DNA from: Methylobacterium longum
Lineage (GTDB): Bacteria; Pseudomonadota; Alphaproteobacteria; Rhizobiales; Beijerinckiaceae
Length of the DNA stretch: 44,571 nt
Assembly: GCF_022179385.1 (NCBI RefSeq)
Contig: NZ_BPQS01000042.1
Location: forward strand, 1-44,571
Direction: 5' to 3'
A program made the position numbers and the translations under genes. Positions 1 through 7,936 of the stretch are shown in pieces. The notes beneath the pieces were generated by a model that ran no database searches, was not told where the DNA came from, and was given only the letters and a program-made list of their open reading frames with translations. Each line of letters begins with the position of its first letter. The stretch's first letter is position 1.

Positions 1-97
1 CCCAGAACCCGATCCCATCTCGAACTCGGCCGTTAAACACGCCAGCGCCCATGGTACTGTGTCTCAAGACACGGGAGAGTCGGTCGCCGCCAGACCC
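1..97 (+). rRNA. rrf: 5S ribosomal RNA, 3' part (5' end outside window)
   Basis: The stretch from base 14 (CCCATCTCGAACTCGG) through GCCATGGTACTGTG-type sequence to the CGCCGCCAG 3' end matches the internal loop and helices of bacterial 5S rRNA. Roughly the first 20-25 nucleotides are missing because the window starts inside the gene. The 3' boundary is approximate. A tRNA-fMet follows on the same strand, the usual end of an rRNA operon in alphaproteobacteria such as Methylobacterium, so the 23S and 16S genes should lie just left of the window. Confidence 0.9.
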
Positions 98-202
98 GCC
101 CATCGCAACCCATCCCTCCTCACGAACACCGATCCGGCCCCGGATACCGCGCCCGCTGCACCCCAGCCCGCGCCGCACCCGGGACCAGCCGCACAGACTT
201 GG

Positions 203-279
<77 letters not shown>

Positions 280-284
280 AACAC

Positions 285-318
285 AAGCCCGTCGTTCCCA
301 TGGAATGGCGGGCTTTTT
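285..318 (+). terminator. Intrinsic terminator of the rRNA/tRNA operon
   Basis: AAGCCCG (285-291) pairs with CGGGCTT (309-315), and the T run is 314-318. It begins six bases after the tRNA 3' end, so it most likely ends the rRNA operon transcript. Confidence 0.8.
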
Positions 319-342
319 GCTGTCCGCTGTCTGGCCCGCCCC

Positions 343-480
343 GTGCCGTTCAAAGCGCTGGCCTACTGCGAGAAGGCCGCCACGCTGGGTCAGATCGGTG
401 CGCTCAATATCCTGGACCTTGGCGGCGGCACGGCACCATCCGAACGCATCGGACGCGCTACGACGGGTAAGCGCTCAGCT
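343..480 (+). pseudogene. Possible coding remnant between tRNA-fMet and helicase
   Basis: From a GTG at 343 the first ~30 codons have the GC-rich third positions typical of real genes here and read like a helical protein (ALAYCEKAATLGQIGALNIL). After about base 430 the codon bias disappears and the frame runs on as low-quality sequence to 606. I do not recognise the protein. The simplest reading is a fragment of a decayed or partly deleted gene, possibly left by an element inserted beside the tRNA. The rest of 480-770 holds nothing I can identify. Confidence 0.22.
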
Positions 481-773
481 TTCCTAAGAGGAGATCCTGA
501 AGGCGCAGGCCGAAGCGAAATCGTGGAAGGCCGAGGGCCGAACGGGAGCGGCCATGGGTGGCCGGACTCGGTCACGTCCTCCCAATCCTTCACGTGTCCG
601 TCGTGATCTCGTGGACGTGTCGTGGACGGGTCTCGGCGAACGGCAGGGCGAACAGGGCCGTCGCGCAAGCTGGGCTGAAGAACCGGCGAGTACAAACGAC
701 GGCGACGGATGATCTAAGAATCGACGGCCGTCTTTGGCTGTACCGGAGTCTGGCGCGGTATGCGGGGAAAGAT

Positions 774-816
774 CTCATAACCGGAAGGTCGGGGTCCACG
801 GCCTGCCCCCGGCACC
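774..816 (+). repeat. Degenerate copy of the tRNA-fMet 3' half
   Basis: Bases 774-790 match tRNA-fMet bases 235-251 (anticodon loop, 3' anticodon stem, variable arm) at 16 of 17 positions. The following ~26 bases align more loosely with the T arm and acceptor end (CCTG.CCCCG..ACC). The 5' half is not recognisable as a tRNA, so this is not a functional tRNA. It may be an attachment-site remnant of an integrated element or a decayed tRNA duplicate. A strong terminator follows at 831-865. Confidence 0.45.
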
Positions 817-830
817 GACACCTTCCCTGA

Positions 831-865
831 AGCCGGTCCGCGTCCCGCGGGCCGGCTCTTTTTTT
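831..865 (+). terminator. Strong intrinsic terminator, + strand
   Basis: AGCCGGTCCGC (831-841) pairs with GCGGGCCGGCT (847-857), followed by CTTTTTTT (858-865). The T run is on the + strand only, so it does not serve the helicase gene, which ends at 875 on the minus strand. No intact + strand gene precedes it; the nearest transcribed-looking sequence is the tRNA-like remnant at 774-816. Confidence 0.8.
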
Positions 866-874
866 GCCTGACCC

Positions 875-3019
875 TCAGCGCGCCCCGCCGGTCCGCCGGC
901 TCCGGCGCTCGGCCTTGCGGGTGGCAGTCTCGCGCAGGTGCTGCTCAATGGCGTCGTTGGCCCGCCCGCGCATGTGGCGGATGGCGTCCACGTCGTCGAA
1001 GGTCTCGGGGAAGCGGCGCGACAGCCACAGATAGGCGCTGGCGAGCTTCACGGTCCGCTCTTGGTAGTCGAGCTCGCCCGCGAGGTTGCCGCGCAGCGCC
1101 GGGACCGTGAGGCCGGCGGCCCGCGCCTGGCACCAGCGCTCCAGCAGGCCCATGGCGATCTCGTCGCGCCGGTCGATCGGGCAGACCGAGAAGGCGAACT
1201 TCTCCTCGATCGGCAGCCGCGCCCGGTCGACCGTGCGGGCGACCTCCAGCACCTCCTCCAGGGCCGAGGGCTGAAACGGCGAGCCGGCGTAGAAGGTCGC
1301 GCGGGCGAAGTGGGTCAGCACCTCGTACAGGCTGTGCGTGCGCATCTCCTCCGCCACCGAGCGGATCGCCCCGAGATCCGGGCGGACGAAGAAGCGCGTG
1401 TCGGCCGCGGGCGCCGTCGGGGCGCCCGAGAGCGCCGTGCGGATCGGCTCCGCGGCGTACGGGTCGGTCGCCGCCACGTAGCCGACATCCTGGTGGCCGT
1501 AGCGGCCCGCCCGGCCGGCGATCTGCCGGATCTCGGAATGGGTCAGCGCCCGCTCGGCGGTCCCGTCCCACTTGCGCACCGCCGAGAACACGATCCGCTT
1601 GAGCGGCCCGAGGTTCAGGCCCATGCCGATCGCGTCGGTGGTGACCAGCACGTCGGCCTCGCCGGAGCGGAAGCGCGCGGCCTCGGCGCGGCGGACCTCC
1701 GGCGACAGGGCGCCGTAGATCGTCGCCACCCGGTGGCCGCGGGCGACGAGGATCTCGCGGTTCTCGTGCACGGCCCGGCGGGAGAAGGCCACGACGGCGT
1801 CGCCGGCCTCGACCTTCTCCAGGGGCACCGGCTCCTCCAAGAGCAGGAGCGGTGATTTCCGGGTGAAGGGGATGACCTCCAGGGACTCGTTGGCGGCCTC
1901 GGCGGCGCGGCGGACATACGAGAGCGCGTCGTCGGAGCCGCAGACGATCACGGTGCGGGCGGCGACGCCGAACAGGGCGTTGGTCCAGGCCCAGCCGCGA
2001 TCGGGATCCGACAGCATCTGGATCTCGTCGATCACCGCGACGTCGATGGGGCGCGTCAGGTCGGCGGTCTCGATGGTGCGCGCCGTGTGGGTGGGGTTGG
2101 CCTCGCCCAGCACCTCCTCGCCGGTGATCATGCCGGCGCGCAGCCCCCGCTCGCGCAGGGTCTCGTAGTTCTCCAGCGCCAGGAGCCGGAGCGGCGCGAG
2201 GTAGGCGCCGGTCTCGGCCGCCGTCAGGTGCTGGAGCGCCGCGTAGGTCTTGCCGGAATTGGTCGGCCCCATGTGGAACAGGATTTTCCGGTTGAGGCGC
2301 CGGGCGGCGGTGAAGCGCTCGATATAGGCGCCGAAACCGACCTGATCGCGCAGGCGGCGCAGGCGCGAGCCCTCGCGGGCCACCGCCTTGGCGTGGCGGC
2401 GCACCGGCGTCAGCGTGTCGTTGAGGGCGCGGGCGAGCTTCGGGCCGTAGGTGAACACCCGGGACCGGAGCGACCGGTCCATGTGGGCGATGTAGGCGGC
2501 GGCGTCCGCCCCGACCTCGCGCAGGTCGACGAGGAGCTGCGCCCGCAGCCGGTCGACCGGCTTGTGCAGGGCGCGGGTGGCCTGGAGCGCGGTGCGCGCC
2601 ACGGCGTCGCGCAGGGCCTCCAGGCGGTGAGCCGGGTCGTTCCGGGCCGCCATGCGGGCGAGGATCTCGGCCGCCTCCGGCTCGGGGGCCATGTCGAGCC
2701 GCAGGTCCAGGCGGCCGCTGTCGAGGAGCGGGATCTCGGTCCGGATCAGCCAGGTGATGCGGTGGTCCTTGGTGACCACGGCCCGGAGGCTGGGGATCGC
2801 CGTCCGGATCGCCGGAATGCCGGCCTCCGCGAAGGCGCGGGCCGCCTGCATCTCGCGCACGGCGCGGGCGACGCGGTCGTCCTCCACCTCGGCGCCGTAA
2901 TCGGGCAGTTCGAGATGGACGAGCAGCCGGTCGAGGTCGACCGTGTCCGGCGAGAGGCCGAGCCGGCCTAAGGAGTCGATCAGGCTCTCGATCGTCGGGC
3001 GGAGACGCTTGCGCGCCAT
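875..3019 (-). CDS. SUV3-like ATP-dependent RNA helicase
   Basis: A 714-residue superfamily 2 helicase resembling mitochondrial SUV3 and its alphaproteobacterial homologues, likely cytoplasmic and acting in RNA unwinding or turnover. An N-terminal all-helical region (residues 1-240) precedes the motor core. Walker A is GPTNSGKT (251-258), Walker B is DEIQ (331-334), and motif VI is in QIAGRAGRYG near residue 505. The C-terminal third resembles the SUV3 C-terminal helical domain, and the protein ends in a basic tail (RKAERRSRRTGG). The ATG at 3019 starts a conserved-looking basic N-terminus. It is a lone gene: 123 bases separate it from the LysR gene upstream on the same strand. SUV3 homologues in this group work with RNA decay enzymes, but the partner cannot be seen here. 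Confidence 0.85.
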   Translation of the reverse strand: MARKRLRPTIESLIDSLGRLGLSPDTVDLDRLLVHLELPDYGAEVEDDRVARAVREMQAARAFAEAGIPAIRTAIPSLRAVVTKDHRITWLIRTEIPLLDSGRLDLRLDMAPEPEAAEILARMAARNDPAHRLEALRDAVARTALQATRALHKPVDRLRAQLLVDLREVGADAAAYIAHMDRSLRSRVFTYGPKLARALNDTLTPVRRHAKAVAREGSRLRRLRDQVGFGAYIERFTAARRLNRKILFHMGPTNSGKTYAALQHLTAAETGAYLAPLRLLALENYETLRERGLRAGMITGEEVLGEANPTHTARTIETADLTRPIDVAVIDEIQMLSDPDRGWAWTNALFGVAARTVIVCGSDDALSYVRRAAEAANESLEVIPFTRKSPLLLLEEPVPLEKVEAGDAVVAFSRRAVHENREILVARGHRVATIYGALSPEVRRAEAARFRSGEADVLVTTDAIGMGLNLGPLKRIVFSAVRKWDGTAERALTHSEIRQIAGRAGRYGHQDVGYVAATDPYAAEPIRTALSGAPTAPAADTRFFVRPDLGAIRSVAEEMRTHSLYEVLTHFARATFYAGSPFQPSALEEVLEVARTVDRARLPIEEKFAFSVCPIDRRDEIAMGLLERWCQARAAGLTVPALRGNLAGELDYQERTVKLASAYLWLSRRFPETFDDVDAIRHMRGRANDAIEQHLRETATRKAERRSRRTGGAR

Positions 3020-3142
3020 GCGGTCACCTTCGGCAGAAGCGTCTCACGCCAACCCGGACGCGGTCGGGGGCGTTCCGAATCCGATCCCTGCGCCGGGCGG
3101 AGGCGGCGCGCCATCCCCGAAGGCGCGTCGGCGCTCCTTGCC

Positions 3143-4030
3143 TCACGGCCGCCGCGCCGCCTCCGCGAGCCAGCCGCAGAAGGCGCGGACCGCGGGGTCC
3201 TCCGCGCGCGGCTCAGGGACGTAGGTGTAGTAGCTCCGCGCCGGCAGGGCGGGACCCGCGAAGGGCAGGGTCAGGCGGCCGGCCGCCACGTCGTCGGCGA
3301 TCAGCCGCTCGGGACCCATGGCGACCCCGAGCCCGTCGAGGGCGGCCTGAAGGGTCAGGTAGAAGTGCTCCAGCGTCACCGTGGCCTGCGGCTCCAGCTC
3401 CGGCACGCCCGCCGCCCGCAGCCAGTCCGGCCAGACCCGCGGGAGCGTCGCGGCGTGCAGCAGCGTGTGCTGCCGGAGATCCTCGGGCCGGTCGAGGGGA
3501 CGGCGCCGCCGCAGCGCCGGGCTGCAGACGGGGATGCGCCGCTCGGACAGGAACGGCTCCGCGCGGTGGCCCGGGCGGCTGTCCGGCCCGCCGCGGATCG
3601 CGACATCGAACGGGTCCGCGAGCTGCGCCAGGGGCACGTTCGAGGTCGTCAGCCGCACCTCGATCGCCGGGTTGGCCACCTGGAATCCGGACAGGCGCGG
3701 GATCAGCCAGCGCAGCGTGAAGGTGGCCAGCGCGTTCACGTGCAGCAGGCGCGGCCGGCCGCGCTCGGCCTGGCGGGCGGTGGCCAGGGCGATGCGGTCG
3801 AGGCCGGCCCCGATCTCGATGGCGTAGGCGCTGCCCGCCTCGGTGAGGACCACGCGCCGGTTGTGGCGCTCGAACAGGGGCACCCCGAGCCAGCCTTCCA
3901 GCATCTGCACGTGCCGGCTGACCGCGCCGTGGGTGACGAGCAGCTCCTCCGCCGCCCGGGTGAAGCTCCCGTGCCGGGCCGCCGCCTCGAAGGCTTTGAC
4001 GGCGTTGAGCGGCGGCAGGCGACGGTGCAT
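3143..4030 (-). CDS. LysR-family transcriptional regulator (GcvA-like)
   Basis: A 295-residue LysR regulator of normal length. The N-terminal winged helix-turn-helix is clear at residues 1-65 (LPPLNAVKAFEAAARHGSF, then HGAVSRHVQMLE), the style of the GcvA subgroup. The remaining ~200 residues form the periplasmic-binding-protein-like effector domain. It is transcribed away from the MFS pump gene, with 93 bases between the two starts, so it probably controls that pump and itself. The effector is unknown. The 93-base gap contains two GTCAGC copies, but I see no convincing T-N11-A operator that stands out from chance. Confidence 0.88.
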   Translation of the reverse strand: MHRRLPPLNAVKAFEAAARHGSFTRAAEELLVTHGAVSRHVQMLEGWLGVPLFERHNRRVVLTEAGSAYAIEIGAGLDRIALATARQAERGRPRLLHVNALATFTLRWLIPRLSGFQVANPAIEVRLTTSNVPLAQLADPFDVAIRGGPDSRPGHRAEPFLSERRIPVCSPALRRRRPLDRPEDLRQHTLLHAATLPRVWPDWLRAAGVPELEPQATVTLEHFYLTLQAALDGLGVAMGPERLIADDVAAGRLTLPFAGPALPARSYYTYVPEPRAEDPAVRAFCGWLAEAARRP

Positions 4031-4089
4031 GGGTCAGGTTTCCTCACGCGAGCGTCAGCATAAGTCGTTTGTCAGCCACGCACCAGGTC

Positions 4090-4120
4090 GCCATCCTGGC
4101 GTGCTACCACGAAGGATGGC
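4090..4120 (+). promoter_or_regulatory. Inverted repeat covering the ribosome binding site of the MFS gene
   Basis: GCCATCCT (4090-4097) and AGGATGGC (4113-4120) are perfect 8-base arms around a 15-base loop. The likely Shine-Dalgarno sequence GAAGGA (4111-4116) lies mostly in the 3' arm, and the ATG is at 4124. In RNA the hairpin would hide the ribosome binding site; in DNA it could be an operator. Which applies is inference. Confidence 0.45.
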
Positions 4121-4123
4121 TGG

Positions 4124-5347
4124 ATGTCCGTCGCGTCCGTTCCGACCGCGTCTTCCGAACACGTCCCCCTGCCGGAGGCCCGGCGCACCCTGGTGGCCGC
4201 CGGGGTCAATCACGCCCTGCACGACGGCTACACGGACCTGATCTACGTGCTGCTGCCGGTCTGGCAGGCGGAGTTCGGCCTCGACTACGTCGCCCTCGCG
4301 TTCCTGCGCTCCCTCTACAACGGCGCCCTGGCGGCGCTGCAGATGCCGGCGAGCCGTCTCGCCCAGGCCTGGGGGGCCCGCACCGTGCTGGTGCTCGGCA
4401 CCGGCCTCAGCGCGGCCGGCTACGCGGTCGCGGGCGCCTCGGGCGGCCTCGTCGGGCTCGGGATAGGCCTCCTGCTCGGCGGCGCCGGCAGCAGCACCCA
4501 GCATCCCCTGGCCTCGGCGGTGATCGCCCGGGCCTACGGACCCGGCGCCCGCGGCCCCCTCGGCACCTACAATTTCACCGGCGATCTCGGGAAAGCGGCG
4601 GTCCCGCCCCTGGTCGGCCTCCTGCTGACCCTGACGGGGTGGCGGCACGCGCTCTGGGTGATCGCCGGGGCGGGCGTCGTCGTGGCGGCGGCGGTCGGAC
4701 GCCTGCTCCCGCGTGAGCCGGAGTCACGCGGAATCCGCAAGGCCGCCGGGCCGGCGCCCCATCGGGCCGCCGGGGGATCGACGAGTCCCACGGGGTTCCG
4801 GCTGCTCGTCGCCATCGGGATGCTCGACAACGCCGCCCGTCCGGCCTTCCTGCTCTACCTGCCGTTCCTGCTGCAGGAGAAGGGCGCGGCCCTGACCACG
4901 GTGGGCCTCGCGCTCTCCCTGGTCTTCGTCGGCGGCGCGCTCGGCAAGGCCGTGTGCGGGCGCCTCGGGGAGCGCCTCGGCGTGACCCGGACCGTCATCG
5001 TCACCGAGACCGGGACGGCGCTCGCGATCCTGGCGGTGATCGTGTTGCCGCTGATCCCCGGGCTGATCCTGCTGCCGCTGCTCGGCGTGATGCTGAACGG
5101 CACCTCGTCGGTCCTCTACGGGACGGTGCCGGAACTGGCCCCGGGGGGCCGGGTCGAGCGGGCCTTCGCGGTGTTCTACACCTGGACGCTCGGCGGCAGC
5201 GCGCTCGCGGCGCCGCTGCTCTACGGAAGGCTCGGGGACGCGGCCGGCCCGCACTGGGCGGCCGTGGCGGCGGCCGGGACGGCGCTCGCCGTGGTGCCGC
5301 TGATGCTGGCCCTGGCGCCGCGCCTCGGGGCGTCGCGGCCGGCCTGA
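4124..5347 (+). CDS. MFS transporter, fosmidomycin-resistance (Fsr) type
   Basis: A 407-residue inner-membrane protein with about 12 hydrophobic segments in two halves separated by a basic loop near residues 200-225, as in the major facilitator superfamily. The N-terminal motif NHALHDGYTDLIYVLLPVWQ is characteristic of the Fsr group, named for fosmidomycin efflux in E. coli. The natural substrate is unknown, and related proteins in methylotrophs and rhizobia may export other compounds. The ATG at 4124 has GAAGGA seven bases upstream, inside an inverted repeat. It is divergent from the LysR gene, a typical regulator-pump pair. It converges on the cyclase gene with only 43 bases between their stop codons. 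Confidence 0.88.
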   Translation: MSVASVPTASSEHVPLPEARRTLVAAGVNHALHDGYTDLIYVLLPVWQAEFGLDYVALAFLRSLYNGALAALQMPASRLAQAWGARTVLVLGTGLSAAGYAVAGASGGLVGLGIGLLLGGAGSSTQHPLASAVIARAYGPGARGPLGTYNFTGDLGKAAVPPLVGLLLTLTGWRHALWVIAGAGVVVAAAVGRLLPREPESRGIRKAAGPAPHRAAGGSTSPTGFRLLVAIGMLDNAARPAFLLYLPFLLQEKGAALTTVGLALSLVFVGGALGKAVCGRLGERLGVTRTVIVTETGTALAILAVIVLPLIPGLILLPLLGVMLNGTSSVLYGTVPELAPGGRVERAFAVFYTWTLGGSALAAPLLYGRLGDAAGPHWAAVAAAGTALAVVPLMLALAPRLGASRPA

Positions 5348-5390
5348 GGCGCGGCCCCGGACGGCGGGACCTCCCGCGAAGACGGACGCC

Positions 5391-7121
5391 TCAGAGGCTG
5401 CCCAGCGCGCTGACCCGGACGGCCTCGGACCGGCCGTCCACCGCCACGTCCCGGATCGCCTCCGGCGCCACGCGGGCCGCCGCGTAGACCGCCTCCGACA
5501 CCACGGCCACGCAGCCCAGCCCCTTGGTCAGCCCCTGGAGCCGGGACGCGACGTTCACGGTGTCGCCGAGCGCGGTGAAGCGAGCATCGGTGGCGTCGCC
5601 CATCGCGCCGACGATCGCCGGGCCGGCATGGAGGCCGATCCCGTACCGGAGGGTGTGCTCCAAGTCGGCGGCGAGCAGGCCGTTCAGGGTGTCGACCGCC
5701 TCGGCGATGCGGTCCACCGCCCGCAGGGCGTCCCGGGCCGCCGCCTCGGGCTCGCTCTCCAGGCCGAAGAGCGCGAGCAGCCCGTCGCCGAGGAACTGGT
5801 TGGTCGAGCCCCCGGCCTCCCGCACGGCGTCGCCCACCGCGCCGAGGAAGCGGTTGATGATGAACACCGTGTCGTAGGGCAGGCGCTCCTCGGCGAGCCG
5901 CGTCGAGCCGCGGAGATCCACGAACATCGCCACGATGAAGCGCTCCTCGCCGGACTGCGCCCGGTCGAGGAGGTCGGCCTGCCGGGCGCGGGGCTGCGGC
6001 GGCAGCAGCGGCACCACGGCCATGTTGGTCTCGGGCCGGAACTGGCAGGCGAGGCGTACCCCCGGCCCGGCGCCGATGCGCTCCAGGACGGCCCGCTCGG
6101 TGCGGCCGGGGCTGGGCGCGCCGTCACTGCCGTCCGTCACCCGGATCCGGCAGGTCGAGCACCGGCCGCGTCCGCCGCAGACGCTGGCATGGGGGATCCG
6201 GTTGCGCCGGCTCGCGTCCAGCACGCTGGTGCCCCGGGGCACCCGCACGACCCGGCCGTCCGGGTAGCTGAGCCGGACCGTGCCGCGCTTGACCTCGGCG
6301 AGCGTCCGGGCGCCGCGGGCCGCGACGACCGCCGCCACCAACCCCGCATAGGTGGCCAGCATCCCGTTCCGGATGGCGACGAGCCGCGCCACCTGATCGG
6401 GCAGACCGACATGGACGGGCCGCAGGGCCTCGGCCCGCCACGCCGGGTCCTGCGCCAGGGTCAGGATCATCCGGCCGCCCTGCGCGAAGCCCAGCAGCGA
6501 CAGGACCGGCACCAGGACGGCGAGCGCCAGCAGCCAGGGTGCCGCGCGCCCGAAGGCGGATTTCAGCCGGAGCCAGAAATACAGGCCCATGCAGCCGTGG
6601 ATCCAGGCGACGACCAGGACGGCGACCTGCATCAGGCCCAGCGGCGGCGAGGCCACCCAGAAGGCGTAGAGTTCCTGCGCGTAGCCCTTGTCGAGCCCCT
6701 CGGTGACGAAGGAGACCCGGGTGCCGACGACGTGGCTGATGAGCAGCGGCGGGATCAGCAGACCGGAGACGAGCTGCAGGGTCTCGGACGGCCGCCAGCG
6801 GAAGAAGCGGGCCGCGTAGAGGGCCTGGAGCCCGAGCAGCAGGTGGATCAGCAGCGCGCCGTACAGGAGCGACAGGCCGACGGGGTTGAGCCACAGGGCC
6901 GTGACGACGTCGAGGCCGTCCTCCATGGCGTCGAGGGACACGTTGCCCAGCGCGTGGTTGATCAGGTGGGTCAGCACGTAGCCGAACAGCACGAGGCCGC
7001 TGCCCAGCCGGAGGCGGCGCAGGGTCAGGAGGCCGCGCGCCCGGGAGACGGGCGCGGCCGCGCGGTCGGGCGCGCCGGGCTCGGCGGAACGCAGCGGCGC
7101 GATCGGTAGGGTGCGCATCAT
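5391..7121 (-). CDS. Membrane-anchored 2Fe-2S ferredoxin / class III adenylate cyclase fusion
   Basis: A 576-residue, three-part protein. Residues 35-270 carry about six membrane segments with several in-membrane or edge histidines (H52, H56, H93, H130, H175), resembling a succinate-dehydrogenase-type cytochrome b anchor. Residues 280-372 form a plant-type ferredoxin domain with C315, C321, C324 and C359 (C-x5-C-x2-C-x34-C). Residues 392-576 are a class III nucleotide cyclase with the metal aspartates in FVDLRGST (D402) and FLGDGLLALFG (D446), and it should make cAMP from ATP. Fusion to a redox cofactor domain suggests that electron-transfer state controls cAMP production; this is inference. 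Two in-frame ATG codons sit at the start (7121 and 7118), and I see no clear Shine-Dalgarno. It is divergent from the glycosylase gene. Confidence 0.85.
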   Translation of the reverse strand: MMRTLPIAPLRSAEPGAPDRAAAPVSRARGLLTLRRLRLGSGLVLFGYVLTHLINHALGNVSLDAMEDGLDVVTALWLNPVGLSLLYGALLIHLLLGLQALYAARFFRWRPSETLQLVSGLLIPPLLISHVVGTRVSFVTEGLDKGYAQELYAFWVASPPLGLMQVAVLVVAWIHGCMGLYFWLRLKSAFGRAAPWLLALAVLVPVLSLLGFAQGGRMILTLAQDPAWRAEALRPVHVGLPDQVARLVAIRNGMLATYAGLVAAVVAARGARTLAEVKRGTVRLSYPDGRVVRVPRGTSVLDASRRNRIPHASVCGGRGRCSTCRIRVTDGSDGAPSPGRTERAVLERIGAGPGVRLACQFRPETNMAVVPLLPPQPRARQADLLDRAQSGEERFIVAMFVDLRGSTRLAEERLPYDTVFIINRFLGAVGDAVREAGGSTNQFLGDGLLALFGLESEPEAAARDALRAVDRIAEAVDTLNGLLAADLEHTLRYGIGLHAGPAIVGAMGDATDARFTALGDTVNVASRLQGLTKGLGCVAVVSEAVYAAARVAPEAIRDVAVDGRSEAVRVSALGSL

Positions 7122-7372
7122 GCTGGGAGGTCCGTTGGGATCGGCCGCTTGCCCGCCTGTTGGCCGGCTCTCGTACCAGCAAGACTTCGGCCGCGTCCGA
7201 TTTATTTCGCTTCGCCCCTTCGTGCGCGCGCTCCGGCCGGTCCTCGGGACGCCGAAGACGTTCCGCCTTGCCCTTCCCCATGGCCGACCGGATGCACACG
7301 TCCCGGTTCGGAACTCGGCGCGGGCGGCCTTCCCGCGCGGGATCCGGTCCCCGCCCCGAACCCGGAAAGCCG

Positions 7373-7930
7373 ATGCTGGAATCCTTCTTCGCCCGCAGCG
7401 CCGCCGCGGTGGCCGCCGAGCTGATCGGCGCCCGGCTGTTCGTGGGCGACGCGGGCGGGGTCATCGTCGAGACCGAGGCCTACGACCGCACCGATCCGGC
7501 CTCCCACAGCTTCGCCGGGCCGACCCGGCGCAACGCCAGCATGTTCGGGCCGCCGGCCCACGCCTACGTCTACCGCTCCTACGGGATGCACTGGTGCCTG
7601 AACCTCGTCTGCGAGCCCGGCAGCGCGGTGCTGCTCCGGGCGCTCGAGCCGACGGAGGGCCTGACCGCCATGGCGGCGCGAAGGGGCACGGAGGCGCCGC
7701 GGCTGCTCTGCGCCGGGCCCGGTCGCCTCGCCCAGGCCCTCGGCGTCTCCGACGCGCTGGACGGGGCGCCGCTGGCGCGGGCGCCGTTCCGGTTCGAGCC
7801 CCGCGCCGCGCCGGCCGCGGTGGTGAGCGACCGGCGCATCGGGATCAGCCGCGGCGCCGAGACGCCGTGGCGCTTCCTGCTGGCCGGTTCCCGGTTCGTC
7901 AGCCGGCCGGCGCGTCGGGTCGCCCCCTGA
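7373..7930 (+). CDS. DNA-3-methyladenine glycosylase (AAG/MPG family)
   Basis: A 185-residue base-excision repair enzyme that removes alkylated purines such as 3-methyladenine. The family pattern is plain: AAELIGARL, then IVETEAY (catalytic glutamate), DPASHSFAGPT, RNASMFGPPAHAYVYRSYG and the C-terminal DRRIGISRGAETPWRF. The open frame extends upstream to 7160, but the added ~70 residues are low-complexity and basic, unlike the family. I therefore start at the ATG at 7373, which has GGAAAG just upstream and gives the normal family length of around 190 residues. It converges on the oxidoreductase gene, with six bases between the stop codons. Confidence 0.88.
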   Translation: MLESFFARSAAAVAAELIGARLFVGDAGGVIVETEAYDRTDPASHSFAGPTRRNASMFGPPAHAYVYRSYGMHWCLNLVCEPGSAVLLRALEPTEGLTAMAARRGTEAPRLLCAGPGRLAQALGVSDALDGAPLARAPFRFEPRAAPAAVVSDRRIGISRGAETPWRFLLAGSRFVSRPARRVAP

Positions 7931-7936
7931 GCCGGC

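Noticed and set aside
774..816. Functional second tRNA-Met
   Set aside because: Only the anticodon to variable-arm part is intact; the D arm, T loop (no GTTC) and acceptor pairing fail.
7160..7372. N-terminal extension of the DNA glycosylase
   Set aside because: Serine/arginine-rich sequence with no family similarity and no ribosome binding site.
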